Source: Obelidium mucronatum
Taxonomy: Eukaryota > Chytridiomycota > Chytridiomycetes > Chytridiales > Chytriomycetaceae
NCBI GenBank assembly: GCA_025765595.1
Contig: JAIVFH010000087.1
Span: forward strand, 87,721 to 151,720
Reading direction: 5' to 3'
DNA length: 64,000 nucleotides
Shown here: positions 1 through 9,903 of the stretch, piece after piece
How the letters are laid out: each line of letters begins with the position of its first letter
Numbering within the stretch: position 1 is the stretch's first letter
Program-made: the position numbers and the translations under genes
Notes under the pieces: generated by a model
Told to the model about the DNA's origin: nothing
Seen by the model: the letters and a program-made list of their open reading frames with translations, nothing else
Databases searched by the model: none

Positions 1-3000
1 CTCTTGTTTTCTTTACAATTCGTCAACAACAGAATCACCCACGCAACCGCCAACACTGCCGAAAAAACATCAAACCCCCAAACTTCAAGCGGCGAGGAAA
101 CCGAAACGTCTCGAGTCCAGTGTACAAGAACGTCCTTGACCCACACAATCATTCTTGGTGCTGACAACAAAACACCCAATAATTGAGCCAGCAATGTTGA
201 ATGAATCAAAGCGAGTAATACTGGCTTTTGGGTCGACGAAAGAGACTTGATCACAGCATGGGTGGACAAGGTTACAAGAAACAGCGTTGTTGAAGTCGTG
301 GACGTTGATCCCAACACGCCTAATGGGGCGGTACTCAGCACTGATAAAACAGCAAAACCAAGTGGCTTCGTTAACCTATTTAAAAAAAAAAGGAAATTAT
401 GATGAACTCGGGGTTTTTTTTTTTTAAAAACACGAAAAGTAAAATCAATTCCTGTTTACCAGTGACGAATTTGTGTTGGCAAAACACGCACAAGGGCACC
501 CCAAATCAACTCCAGACCAATTAAAACATAGTTTACGAGGAAAACTAAAACGTATGCAATGGGATACATCACGAGCGAGGATATTGCTAGGCTCGTCAAA
601 GACTCATCCGTCCAAAAAATGACAACAATTAACCGTAGTAAAACCCCAACAGAGCCCCAAGCAAAAACTCTGGGAAGAATTACAGCAGATGAGGATCCTA
701 ATGATGCCGAATTTTAAATGAAGAATGTGATGATATAAAAAAAATATAATTAAGACTCACCATCTCGAACCAAAACACTGTACAGCAAAACAGAAAGACA
801 AAGCGCACCACAAAATACAATCAACAAATTCACATTCCTTCTTGCAATAGTACCCAATGAGGAAACCAAATTCAACCCCACCTTTATCTCATATCCAAAT
901 TCGCCATCTTGCTCCCTACCAGCTCCACCACAGGCACCCAGATCGACAGGATCCGCAAACAACCGCATCTCCAGCCCCACTGTCGAATCTTTATGGAATG
1001 TGATGGGGATAGATTCACGAGGCCATGGGAATAAGAGTTTGGATTCAGATGTCCCTGTGACATTGAGGAACAAAACAGGTTGTGACTGTGGTGTAGCCAA
1101 ACGGGTTCGTCCATCATTCATTGAGCAAACGGGTTTGATTTCAAGGTTGTAAGAGAATATTGACTCGGTAATCTTTCGAAAAAGAACGATATTCGAAATT
1201 GAACGGATTGGCACAAAGATTGTTTGTCCATCTGTGAATATATATATATTTTTTTTGGTAAGAACCAGAAAAAGAAAATAGACAAAAAGCAAAAATAAAT
1301 AAATTTTTTGATTACCAATCCATGAGTCTTTAACTTCCACCAGAGCATGGTTCGATTCTTCCACACCAAAAACACCCTTCTTGTCAGAATACTGGGACAC
1401 GCTCACCACTATGGAGTCAAAACCTTCCAATTCAGTACGATTGATTACAAGAACTTGAATAGTTTCGTCGACAGATTCGTCGTTTTTGCTGGGTGTTGAC
1501 TTTGGGAGTTGATCCAACAAGTGACTGATTGAGACACATTGATTGAAAGTGGTGGCGTCTGGGTTATTTGAGGGACATGCATACATTTCAAACGTGGTGG
1601 CAAACGCATAGACATTCAGGACAGACTGGATGTAATTGTTGGATAGGGGAAAGACATGATAGGTTGATGGGAGAAACTCATTGGCAGTTAAAACTAGACG
1701 GGATGACTTTACAAGCTTAAATTGCGCGCTATTTGTTGGTGTCTGTGCATTTCCTGAATGATTCCAAATTCTTTTTTAGGATAATGAATAAAAAAAAATA
1801 AAAAAAATAAAAAAAATAAAAAAAATAAAAAAAATAAAAAAAATAAAAAAAAAACCGTAATCACCTTCGTTCAAAATCCGCGACTTCTTTCCAAAATCGT
1901 ACTCCAGCAGATTTCTCCATCCTTTTACTCTTTCTCGTAATTCAATGGGTTTTGTTGGGTTCCTCGAATCTATCATACCATACAACCCCCTCACCAGAGA
2001 ATGAGTCAACTGGTTGCACCATAAAATACACCGATGATCTGCTGAAACCCATACGTCTTTCACGGCTGTTGAATAGATTGTGAAACCATGGTCAGGCGGC
2101 ACGATTTGCCCAAGTTCACAAAATTTCGATTGAATCATGGCATCTCGTTCTCCACCAGCAATAGAAACGACCATCAAAGAGTCGAAATCTTTGTTTTGCG
2201 ACTTTTTTAAGGGGTTCGATGGATTGAGTTGGTGTTTCCAATTTTGGTTGAGTGTGTTGTATAACGAAACCATTGATTTTTCAATGGCAACAGGTGGGTA
2301 TGAATGCGGCGTTGCGAGTGTAATGATGGAGTTGACGGATCCATTCACATAGTTTGGAAGAGTAAAAAGAGACTTTGCCACGATTCCACCCATGGAATGT
2401 GCAACGAGAATGACACTGGTTGGTTTGTAATATGAGTTCCCAGAATACGAATCGAGGATAGTTCTAATGGCGTCATTGACGAAAAGAGCCTGTTCGTGAA
2501 TCAAGGCAGAGTCAAAAGCAGCCAATTCATCAATTGAATCGACTTTTGTTTGTTTGGGAATTAAAAGTCAATGATTGCATTCGTTCCAATCGACAGAAGA
2601 AAAAAAACCATGCCAAGAAACCTGTAAAAACACGAAGGCCAAACTGATCGGTTGCATAAGCATTTCCAAGCGTTCCCATAGATCGCGCCTGTTTGTAAGC
2701 CCCTGCGTTTCCAGGAATAAACAGCACTGGGACTTCAACCTTTGTTTAGTGTTACTGGAACAGACCAAAACACTACAACCAAGACCAAGACCAAGGCCAT
2801 AAAAAAAGCAAATACCAACCTGAGAGCTCTTGCGGCCATATCCTTCCTGATAAACAAACAACGAATATTTTGACAGTCGAGAGACAACGGGCACTTGTTC
2901 GTAGCCAGGATACATGTACGTCATGCGGCATCCATTGTGGCTGCTAGTTCCAACGATATCCCGCACAGCCGCATAGAGTACAAGCAGAAGCAGGGGAATA

Positions 3001-3029
3001 AAAGCGACAAAGAAGACAAGCGACTTCAT
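1..3029 (-). CDS. BST1: GPI inositol-deacylase (PGAP1/Bst1 family), 3' end off the left edge
   Basis: ER membrane lipase that removes the acyl chain from the inositol of newly made GPI-anchored proteins. The ATG at 3029 opens with a signal-anchor helix (MKSLVFFVAFIPLLLLVLYA) and then CRMTYMYPGYEQVP, typical of the family N-terminus. The next exons carry VLFIPGNAGAYKQARS and the lipase nucleophile motif VAHSMGG (about 2380-2400). Visible introns: 2740-2819, 2543-2594 (52 nt, GT-AG, inferred from the reading frame), 1754-1864, 1232-1315, and further ones near 706-760 and 372-480. The C-terminal exons (470-705 and 1-370) encode hydrophobic segments and stay open to the window edge, as expected for the multi-pass C-terminus. 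The gene is head-to-head with the ZNRD2-like gene, only about 50 bp apart. Family identity is strong; the exact exon joins at 2530-2600 are less certain. Confidence 0.86.
1789..1854. repeat. 9-bp A-rich tandem repeat in an intron
   Basis: About seven copies of a T followed by eight A residues (T at 1799, 1808, 1817, 1826, 1835 and 1844). They lie inside the 111-nt intron 1754-1864 of the GPI deacylase gene. On the coding strand this is a pyrimidine-rich tract, so it may serve as the polypyrimidine stretch. Confidence 0.9.
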
Positions 3030-3079
3030 TTGTATGAACTCAAAATACTAGTAAATAATAAATCAAAAAAAAGAAACCA

Positions 3080-4059
3080 ATGACCAAGACACGCAGAGAC
3101 CTTGGCGTTGAACGCATGGGAACGTACATGCTGAGCGGATGGGTGAGTCAGCCGATGGACATGCAGCCGAGTCTAACCCGAACGAGGTGCTCACGGATGC
3201 GGCGTGCGCGACGCCCGGCTGCAACGTGCCGACGTTCCGCTCGCGCGACTCGAAGAAAGTCAACGTGTGCTGCCTGTGCCACGACGCCAGCGACCCGGTG
3301 CCCGTGGCGCCCGACTTCGGCGGCGCCGCGCCCGAGTTCGCCGACTCCGGCGACGCCGCAAAGTTTGGCGCCGCCGAGAGTTGCGAAGACCGGCCGCCGC
3401 CCGCTGCGCCCGGCGCGTCCGAGTCCGACCGCGTGTCGGCAATGCTGGGCGAGAAGCTGCTGGCGGGCTGGACGATGGTTTCGTTTCTTTCCGTTCTGCG
3501 TTTCTTCCACCCTGCCAAGCAAAACTAAAACTAAAACTGTAAAACAAAAGCTGTCCTCCACCTGCTCAAAATGCCACATTACTCCGTTGATGGAAAAGGG
3601 CGGTCTGGCAATCTGCGTAAAGTGCGGATCGGACTCACAAGTAAATGTGGTTCAGCCAAGCAAGGTTGCGCGCGTTACAATCAACGAAGCGAAAAAAGAT
3701 AAAGAAGTGGAAGAAGAAAAAGAAGAAGAAGATGAAGAGTTCTGGAATGAGGTATTGGTGATGTGTGGAGATGCCTCTTCGGTGTGTCGTGTCGTGTTAA
3801 CAACTGTACTCCATAGTTGTTGGAATCTGCACCGCCTTCAAAGTACACGGTTCATCCACCACCTCCAGTCGCTCAAAGCAAGCGTGAACCACCGCATTCA
3901 TACTCGGAATCAAAAAATGTTCTTGCATCCTTGGAAGGACGTCTGCAATCCTTGACAGCGTCGTTAAACAATGTCGGAACAAACTACACCGAGTGCAAAT
4001 CGATTTGCGAAGCCATCAAAGCTTGTGCAGAAGCGATTGAGTCCTGCCGTCGAATTTGA
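3080..4059 (+). CDS. ZNRD2: ZNRD2/SSSCA1-like protein with two zinc ribbons
   Basis: Member of the Sjogren/scleroderma autoantigen-1 (Auto_anti-p27) zinc-ribbon family; molecular role poorly defined. Four exons are proposed: 3080-3142, 3187-3477, 3551-3751 and 3817-4059, all joined in phase 0. Intron 1 is only 44 nt but has GTGAGT, a CTAAC branch point and a terminal AG. The domain layout is repeated. An amphipathic MLSGW is followed by a CATPGC...CCLC ribbon, then MLGEKLLAGWTM by an STCSKC...CVKCG ribbon. An acidic Glu/Lys stretch follows, then a C-terminal helix with ICEAIKACAEAIESC, very like the C-terminus of animal ZNRD2. The usual family protein has one ribbon. Exon 2 is extremely GC-rich compared with exons 3 and 4. 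Start chosen at 3080 because it restores the MLSGW block of the first repeat; an ATG at 3139 is an alternative. Confidence 0.8.
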
Positions 4060-4183
4060 AAAAAGTAAAAACCAATAAAGCTATGTTATGAAAAAAAAAC
4101 AAAAAAAACTGATTCATGTCTAGAACTAAAAAGAGAAGAAGCGATTTTTGGAAAGAAAGAAAAGCAAAAGGGGTTCTCGTCAA

Positions 4184-5518
4184 TCAAACTTGAGAAGCAA
4201 CTGTTGTTTTAACTGCAGTCTTGATAACTTCTCGGCCAAAGTTTGATTGCGCAACTCCAGTGATAGCCTGTTGCTTGGCTTCCTCGGCATTCATTCCACG
4301 AGATTGGTAGTATGAACGAACAGCCTTGACTTGCCAAAGTCCATAAACGACATTCCAGATGAATCCCGCACTACACAATGCACACATTACTCCAACGCCA
4401 ACATTGGAACCAATCTGGCTGATGCAATAGATGATTCCTGCGCCTCCCCATCCGGGAATACCGGCCGCCAGCATTCCAGACAATCCGATATGGCAAAAGT
4501 AGTTGAATTGAAACAGAAAGAACTGAACAGATCTCTGTCTCTTGACACCATCTGTTCCGAAAATGGGGGGAAAAAAAAAGTGTTATATGAATATTCGCAA
4601 AAGGCAAATGCGTTTTTCACATACTGTACAATGGCTGATACCAAAACACGAAACTGACGGGTGTGATGGCAACAAACATGATCAAGGCGGCCCCAAAGTT
4701 TCCACCGGCACTTTCCGCCTTGCTTGTCAACAGAATGAACGATGTGATTGCGTTCAAAAGGTATATAAACACACTGACTGTTATGCCATTTTTTTTTTTT
4801 GGGTGAGTAAAAAAAAAAAAAATGGAAAGGAATGGAAACCAACGTACATATCCATGCATAATACAACCTCTTGACCAGCCATTTTCCTTCTTCTGGAATA
4901 TCCTTTTCGATATCATGATACACAAGCGGCTTGCACGGTGGGAAATTGGGAGGATTGTATCCTTCCATCATCGCCTCCTTCTTCTCTACCTGTTATCAAA
5001 CATAAAAAAAAAAGAAAACCAAATTAAAAAAAAAAATTGAATTAAATTTTAAAAAGAATTACATTAAATAATAATAATAAATAATAAAAAAAAAATAAAA
5101 ACTATAAACCTGCTCCTCGCGTTTATTCAACATGGCTTCTCTTCTATTCAACTCAGCCTCACGCTCAGCCAGCGACTTTTGTCCATTCGTCGGAGCGCCC
5201 GCTCCGTAACCTCCATAGGATTGTGCCGGCGGCGCACCATAAGTTTGGGCTGGCGTATAATTCGAAACGGGAGGTTCGTCGGCTCGGGAATACCCCGAGT
5301 TGTGTGAAGGAGGCGCCCAACGCGATCCAGTGTTTTGCTATAATTAAGTTTCAAAATTTCGTGGAATCACAACGAAAAGCTGAGAGGGAAAAAGACGTTC
5401 CAGACATGCGATCAAATACTTGAAACAAAGAAGAAGAAAAAAATAGCTCGGGATAAAAATATCTTACGTCGGCGAATGGATTACTTTCTTCGCTGTCGAT
5501 AGTGAATGGATTGCTCAT
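4184..5518 (-). CDS. Secretory carrier-associated membrane protein (SCAMP)
   Basis: Four-TM protein of post-Golgi and endosomal recycling membranes. Five exons are read: 5468-5518, 5110-5337, 4848-4989, 4626-4778 and 4184-4551, all with GT-AG borders. The N-terminus has two NPF motifs (MSNPFTIDSEESNPFAD), the EH-domain ligands of SCAMPs. Next come a Pro/Tyr/Gly-rich stretch, then a charged coiled segment (LAEREAELNRREAMLNKREE), then the family hallmark NPPNFPPCKPLVYHDI just before the membrane core. Four hydrophobic segments follow, ending in a cytosolic tail KTAVKTTVASQV. Full length, about 310 residues, with no sign of damage. Tail-to-tail with the ZNRD2-like gene (stops 124 bp apart). Confidence 0.88.
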
Positions 5519-5833
5519 ATCTTTTTTTTTTTTGAAAGAATAATGTGATTTCCACCAAAAAAAAAATATGTAGATACAAATAAATAATAATAATACAATA
5601 TTATAATGATAATAAGATTTAATGCAACACACAAGCGATTTTATTTACTTTCTTCCGATAAGTATCTCTCTTTTTTTTTTTGTCAAGTAAGTCTTCAATC
5701 CAACACAGCAACAGTTCTCGCTTTTGACTTGATGAATAAATCTGGGTCTGAGTTTGCAAGAACTCTTTGCGCATCCACTTTGGGGGGAAAAAAAAGTTTC
5801 ATTAAAAAAAAGGCATGACAGTTTCAAGAATAC
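5519..5833. other. Intergenic, SCAMP promoter side
   Basis: About 315 bp between the SCAMP start and the stop of the next minus-strand gene. AT-rich with long A and T runs; no ORF or RNA gene that I can support. It should hold the SCAMP promoter and the 3' end of the neighbouring transcript. Confidence 0.5.
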
Positions 5834-8310
5834 TCAACGCATTGTTCTCAATCCAGATTTAAAGTCCTTCAAACAGAGTGCCCCAATAATTATCGTGACT
5901 ATTCCTAAAGCCACTTGAATAAATGCTACGGGGGGGGGGGGGGGGGGGGGGGGGGTTGTTTCATTAATACTTCGATAACATTGACAAATTTCCTCTATTT
6001 TTTTTTGGGTTTACCAAAGAGCAGCATAATATCCCTCGTATGTGAATACATTGAATCCGCGTACATCAAATAGATAACATAAAGCACCGCGCCGATATCA
6101 ACCGCCATCATGGCAAAAAAGAGCGCCATCGCTCCAACATGAGATTGCCTAATCGCAAACCACCCCGTATACAAATACACACACGCAGAACATACAGCAA
6201 TAGTCGTTGACGGTATCATTGTGTATGAAAAGTGTGTCAGGTTTTGAGCCGAGGGAACCAATTCCTGGGGAAGCAAGTAACTCGGTTGGGGATTGGACGT
6301 CCAATGCCATTGTGTTGAGAGTGCAGTAATTTGATCTCGTTCAGCCTTTTCAGCGTATATTGATGCAGCAATGAACATGGTTATTATGGACCCCGAGAAG
6401 AAAACGTTCAGCTTTTGAATTTTTTTTTGTGAGTTTTTAGAGTTTTTTAAAAAGGGAGAAACGAAAGAAGACGGAAACAAAAAAACCAGAGAGAGAGAGA
6501 GGGGAAATAAATCATAGTTGCTACCTTCAGAAGTATAATAAAGCAGTGATATCTCAGAATCATTTCTATGACAAAATTTCGTCAGCTATTTTCCCACAAT
6601 GACATGTTTTACTCACGTTGTCTCCGAACACTTGCACCTTGCAATTCAAATATTTTCCACTTGAAAACTATTCAAAAAATCAAAGTTTTAAACAGCCGCT
6701 CTCGCGTTTAAAAAAAAAAAAAAAAAAGTTACCTTGAATAGTATTATACCCAAGCCCAGCCAACAACAACAACCCAACACCACAAATCGCCGACAACGCA
6801 ATCTCACTCGCCTCTATCCCATCGATCCAAGATAAATTGCTCTCCAACGCGCTCACAACACCACCGTCCGGCAGAACCCACGGACACTTCCCCGTCAAGT
6901 CAAAATAAACAGTTCCATCCCTTGTCGCTAGAAACAAGTCTGATATTGTTGTTGTCGTGTTTCCGGTGGGGAAGGTTGATGTTGGTGGGTTCAAGGACGT
7001 GTATATCACAGGGAGTGAATCTGAGGCCGCCGCCGCCGCCGCCGCCGCTTTGTACACTTTTACAAAGGAGGAAGCGCATTCCAAGATTACGGAAACGCGA
7101 TTGCGTTGTACAAATGTGTAGGAAAAGATTCCGAGATTGAAGACGAGCCAGCACATTATTTGGAGGGAGTTCTTGTTCCATGCCTATGTGAGTGAGTTAG
7201 TGAGTGTGAGTGAGTGAGTGAGTACGGTGGAATAATAAAAAAATGTCAGTTCTTTTTCTAACCGCATCCACTAGCCCAAATGTCAAGAAAAACTGAGAGA
7301 AAATAAATAAAGACATATATACCTAAAATTAAATAAAATTAATGAGTGGTTACATGAAAAAAAAAAAGAAAAACAATTAAAAAAACAGCCCCAAAAAAAA
7401 AAAAGAAAAGAAAAAAAAAAAAAAAAACCCAGAGAACTCACAAGAACAAACTTTACACCACCATCCAAATCCCCCCAACAAAGATTCGTAAACTTCCAAA
7501 CCTTCCAAAGCAAATAACTCTCAATCGAGCCCAACAACAGTGCTTGGAAAAACCCCATGATGATATACAAGAGACCCCATTCGACTTTCCCGTGCTTTAG
7601 TTTCTGGAGGATTGTTTCCTTGTTGCTTCGTGAATCGTGGTGGATCAAAATGTTTGTGGCAACGAGTTTGAATGTTTTGCGTAGGTATTTGTGGGTTTGG
7701 GTGGCGGCTTTTTTGGTCGGGGATGTGATTGAGTGGGTGTACCAGATGGACATTTTTTTTCGACTGCTGGTGGTGGTGGTGGTGGTGGTGGTGGTGGTGG
7801 TTGAGGTAGGTGAGGTTTCTCCTCCAGCAGAGGCATCGCCGGGGCTTTCACTTGTATTTGATTCGGATCGGGTTTGGTTGCTTTTTATCGTAGTGTTGAC
7901 TCGGAGTCCCTTTGTACTCGATGACGGTGTACTTCCAGCTGTTGTTGGCTGTTGTAGCTGCTGCTGTTCGTCATCACCAAGAGCCTCAGGGAAGACGCGT
8001 TTCTTGCTATTGTTGCGAAACCCGAGGATAGATAGCAGCGTGCTTTTTCGCTTGATGGAGTTGGCGTCTCCTTTAAATGTATCTTCTCGTTCCAAGTCTG
8101 TGGTCGTGGTTGCTGTCCTGAGCATTTCTTCTTGCTCCTTTTTGTTTTCTTCGTTATCATCGTCATCTGCACCTCCTCTTCCTCCTCCTCCACCACCACC
8201 TTCTTCTTCGAACTCTAGGTCAGATGCGTTGTTGCTGTTGTTTGTGACGAAAAGTCTGTATATTGGTTGGACATCTAAAAATGGTTCTGAGATTTTTCGG
8301 CGGGGAAGAA

Positions 8311-8348
<38 letters not shown>

Positions 8349-9637
8349 GGCTGTTGTTGTTGTTGAGGTATAAATTGCAATGATTGCTGTTGACGATGCT
8401 GCCTCTTTTCGGTATCTGAACGCAACAATTGCGAGTAATCAACATTTTCGTCTTCAAATAAAGATGTCATTCTTTTGAATTGGGCTGCAATCTGTCGCGT
8501 GTTGGTGGTGGTTGTGGTGGTATTGGTGCTGGTAGTCGGGCTGAGCGACGAACCATAGGGAAACTCGGCAGGTGTAGATAAAAAGGCAGGCCGCAATGAA
8601 GTTGTGCTTGAACTAGAAGAAGACTGCTTTGATAGTTTGGAGGATTCTCGTTGAAGCGATGGTCGTTGTTGGTGTATCATTAGACTGGTGGGGGTTATTG
8701 TTGAAAGCGTTGTTGTTGCTGCTGCTGGGCTTATGGGATTCGGAGTTCCAAAGAGCGGTTGCTGTTGTTGTTGTTGATGCTGTTGTTGAATTGAGGAGGA
8801 GTCTTGTTCAGTTGGTTTGATAACGGTACTAGTGGTGATGTTTACAAATGCTTGTTCTGCACTGGCCATCATACTGCTTGCAAATACTTGACTCTTTGAT
8901 ATGAATTTTGACGCAAGAAGGCCAGGTTTTGTGGCCAATGTATTGGTAGGTGACAGTTTCGGAGAATCTGACCAGGACGCGCCGGTTTCATTTATACATC
9001 CAGTATTCCCCGGCGACGATGATGATGATGATAATGCGGAAGAGTACACTTGAGATTTTGCGGTAAATGTTGCTTTAAGAAGAGACTGCGATCGTTGCTT
9101 TGTTGGAGTATCTGGAACAGAAACAGTCAAAAGACCAAGACTGGCCATTCGAACTCTTTTCGGCGGTTGCTGTTGCTGATGCTGCTGGTTCTGCACCATG
9201 GAATTCTGATCTGATAACGCGTCCAACTCCTCAAAATACTGATGCACATCTTGTATCGTGCATCTTGCATAGACTGGTTGATCAACTGTCACGACTCGCA
9301 GAGGAACGCGTGTCTTTTGTCCAAGATAATGGGGAAGCTGATTATTCAGAGAGTGATGATGTGAAGAACGGGTTTGTGTTTGTGGTTGTGTTTGTGGAGA
9401 AAGAGGCGGAGGAAGGGGAGGCGGCGGAGGAGGACTGACAGTACTAGCAGCAGGTTGACAGCTTTCTACAAGATTTGGTTGCGATGCCGGAGAATAAGAC
9501 TGATGCAATGAGGATTTTTTGGGCAGAAAGGGCGACTGCGGAGTTTGAGTGTACGTGGGTAGTTTTGAGATGCTGGCAAACGACGAGGTTGAATCTGGTC
9601 GTGATTCTGAAGCCACAAGAAAGTTGCCCGCAATCAT
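5834..9637 (-). CDS. Large multi-pass membrane protein with a low-complexity N-terminus, unknown function
   Basis: Not recognised. The ATG at 9637 (MIAGNFLVASESRP) starts a ~730-residue Ser/Thr/Pro/Gln-rich, probably disordered cytosolic region with polyQ, polyG and polyD tracts. It is followed by a membrane core. The first exon ends at VKFVL with a GTGAGT donor near 7441. The following exons begin AWNKNSLQIMCWL (ends near 6736), VFKWKIFELQGASV, MILRYHCFIILL, LNVFFSGSIITMF, and finally AFIQVALGIVTIIIGALCL, with TGA at 5834-5836. About seven hydrophobic segments result: two before the loop with predicted N-glycosylation sites, then five. All joins are GT-AG and phase-consistent. The architecture suggests a sensor or receptor-like protein, but I see no diagnostic motif. 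The start could lie further upstream, since the frame is open to 9808. Confidence 0.65.
5930..5955. repeat. Poly(G) run of 26
   Basis: Uninterrupted homopolymer of 26 G on the plus strand. It sits just upstream of the last 3' splice site of the membrane-protein gene, so on the coding strand it is a C26 polypyrimidine tract. Its length may be affected by sequencing error. Confidence 0.9.
8311..8348. repeat. CTG/CAG trinucleotide run coding polyglutamine
   Basis: About twelve CTG units in a row on the plus strand, read as CAG (Gln) in the membrane-protein gene. Further Gln (CAA/CAG), Gly (about 8175-8210) and Pro/Thr repeats occur in the same exon. Confidence 0.9.
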
Positions 9638-9903
9638 ATCGCTTTCTTTTTGAGGATGATGATGCGACTGATCTGATCTGGAGGCGTGTGCCAAGATAAA
9701 AAAAAAGGGTGGGGGGGAAAAGGGCTGAGGATCCCTTGTGTCAATCACCAGACAATTCTTTAACGCAACGCCGCCCGATTGCTCAACACACCAATCATCA
9801 TGGGTCACTAATCATTTCTCTTATGTTGTTTTTAAGCATTTCTTTGGTATCTCTCTTTGCACCTCTTTCATTTCTTTCTTTCTTTCTTTTTTTTCTACAT
9901 GAG
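9638..9903. promoter_or_regulatory. Bidirectional promoter region
   Basis: 266 bp between the divergent starts of the membrane-protein gene (minus) and the DEAD-box gene (plus). It has a C/T-rich stretch with a TTTC repeat at about 9870-9895 just before the helicase start. No TATA box that I would defend. Confidence 0.45.

Noticed and set aside
3148..3579. Long ORFs on both strands at the ZNRD2 exon 2
   Set aside because: Shadows of the GC-rich exon with no motif; the zinc-ribbon frame is clearly the real one.
7283..7440. The C-terminal tail of the 841-codon minus-strand frame (Phe-rich end)
   Set aside because: It reads into an intron after a GTGAGT donor at about 7,441; the next exon continues in phase at about 7,175.
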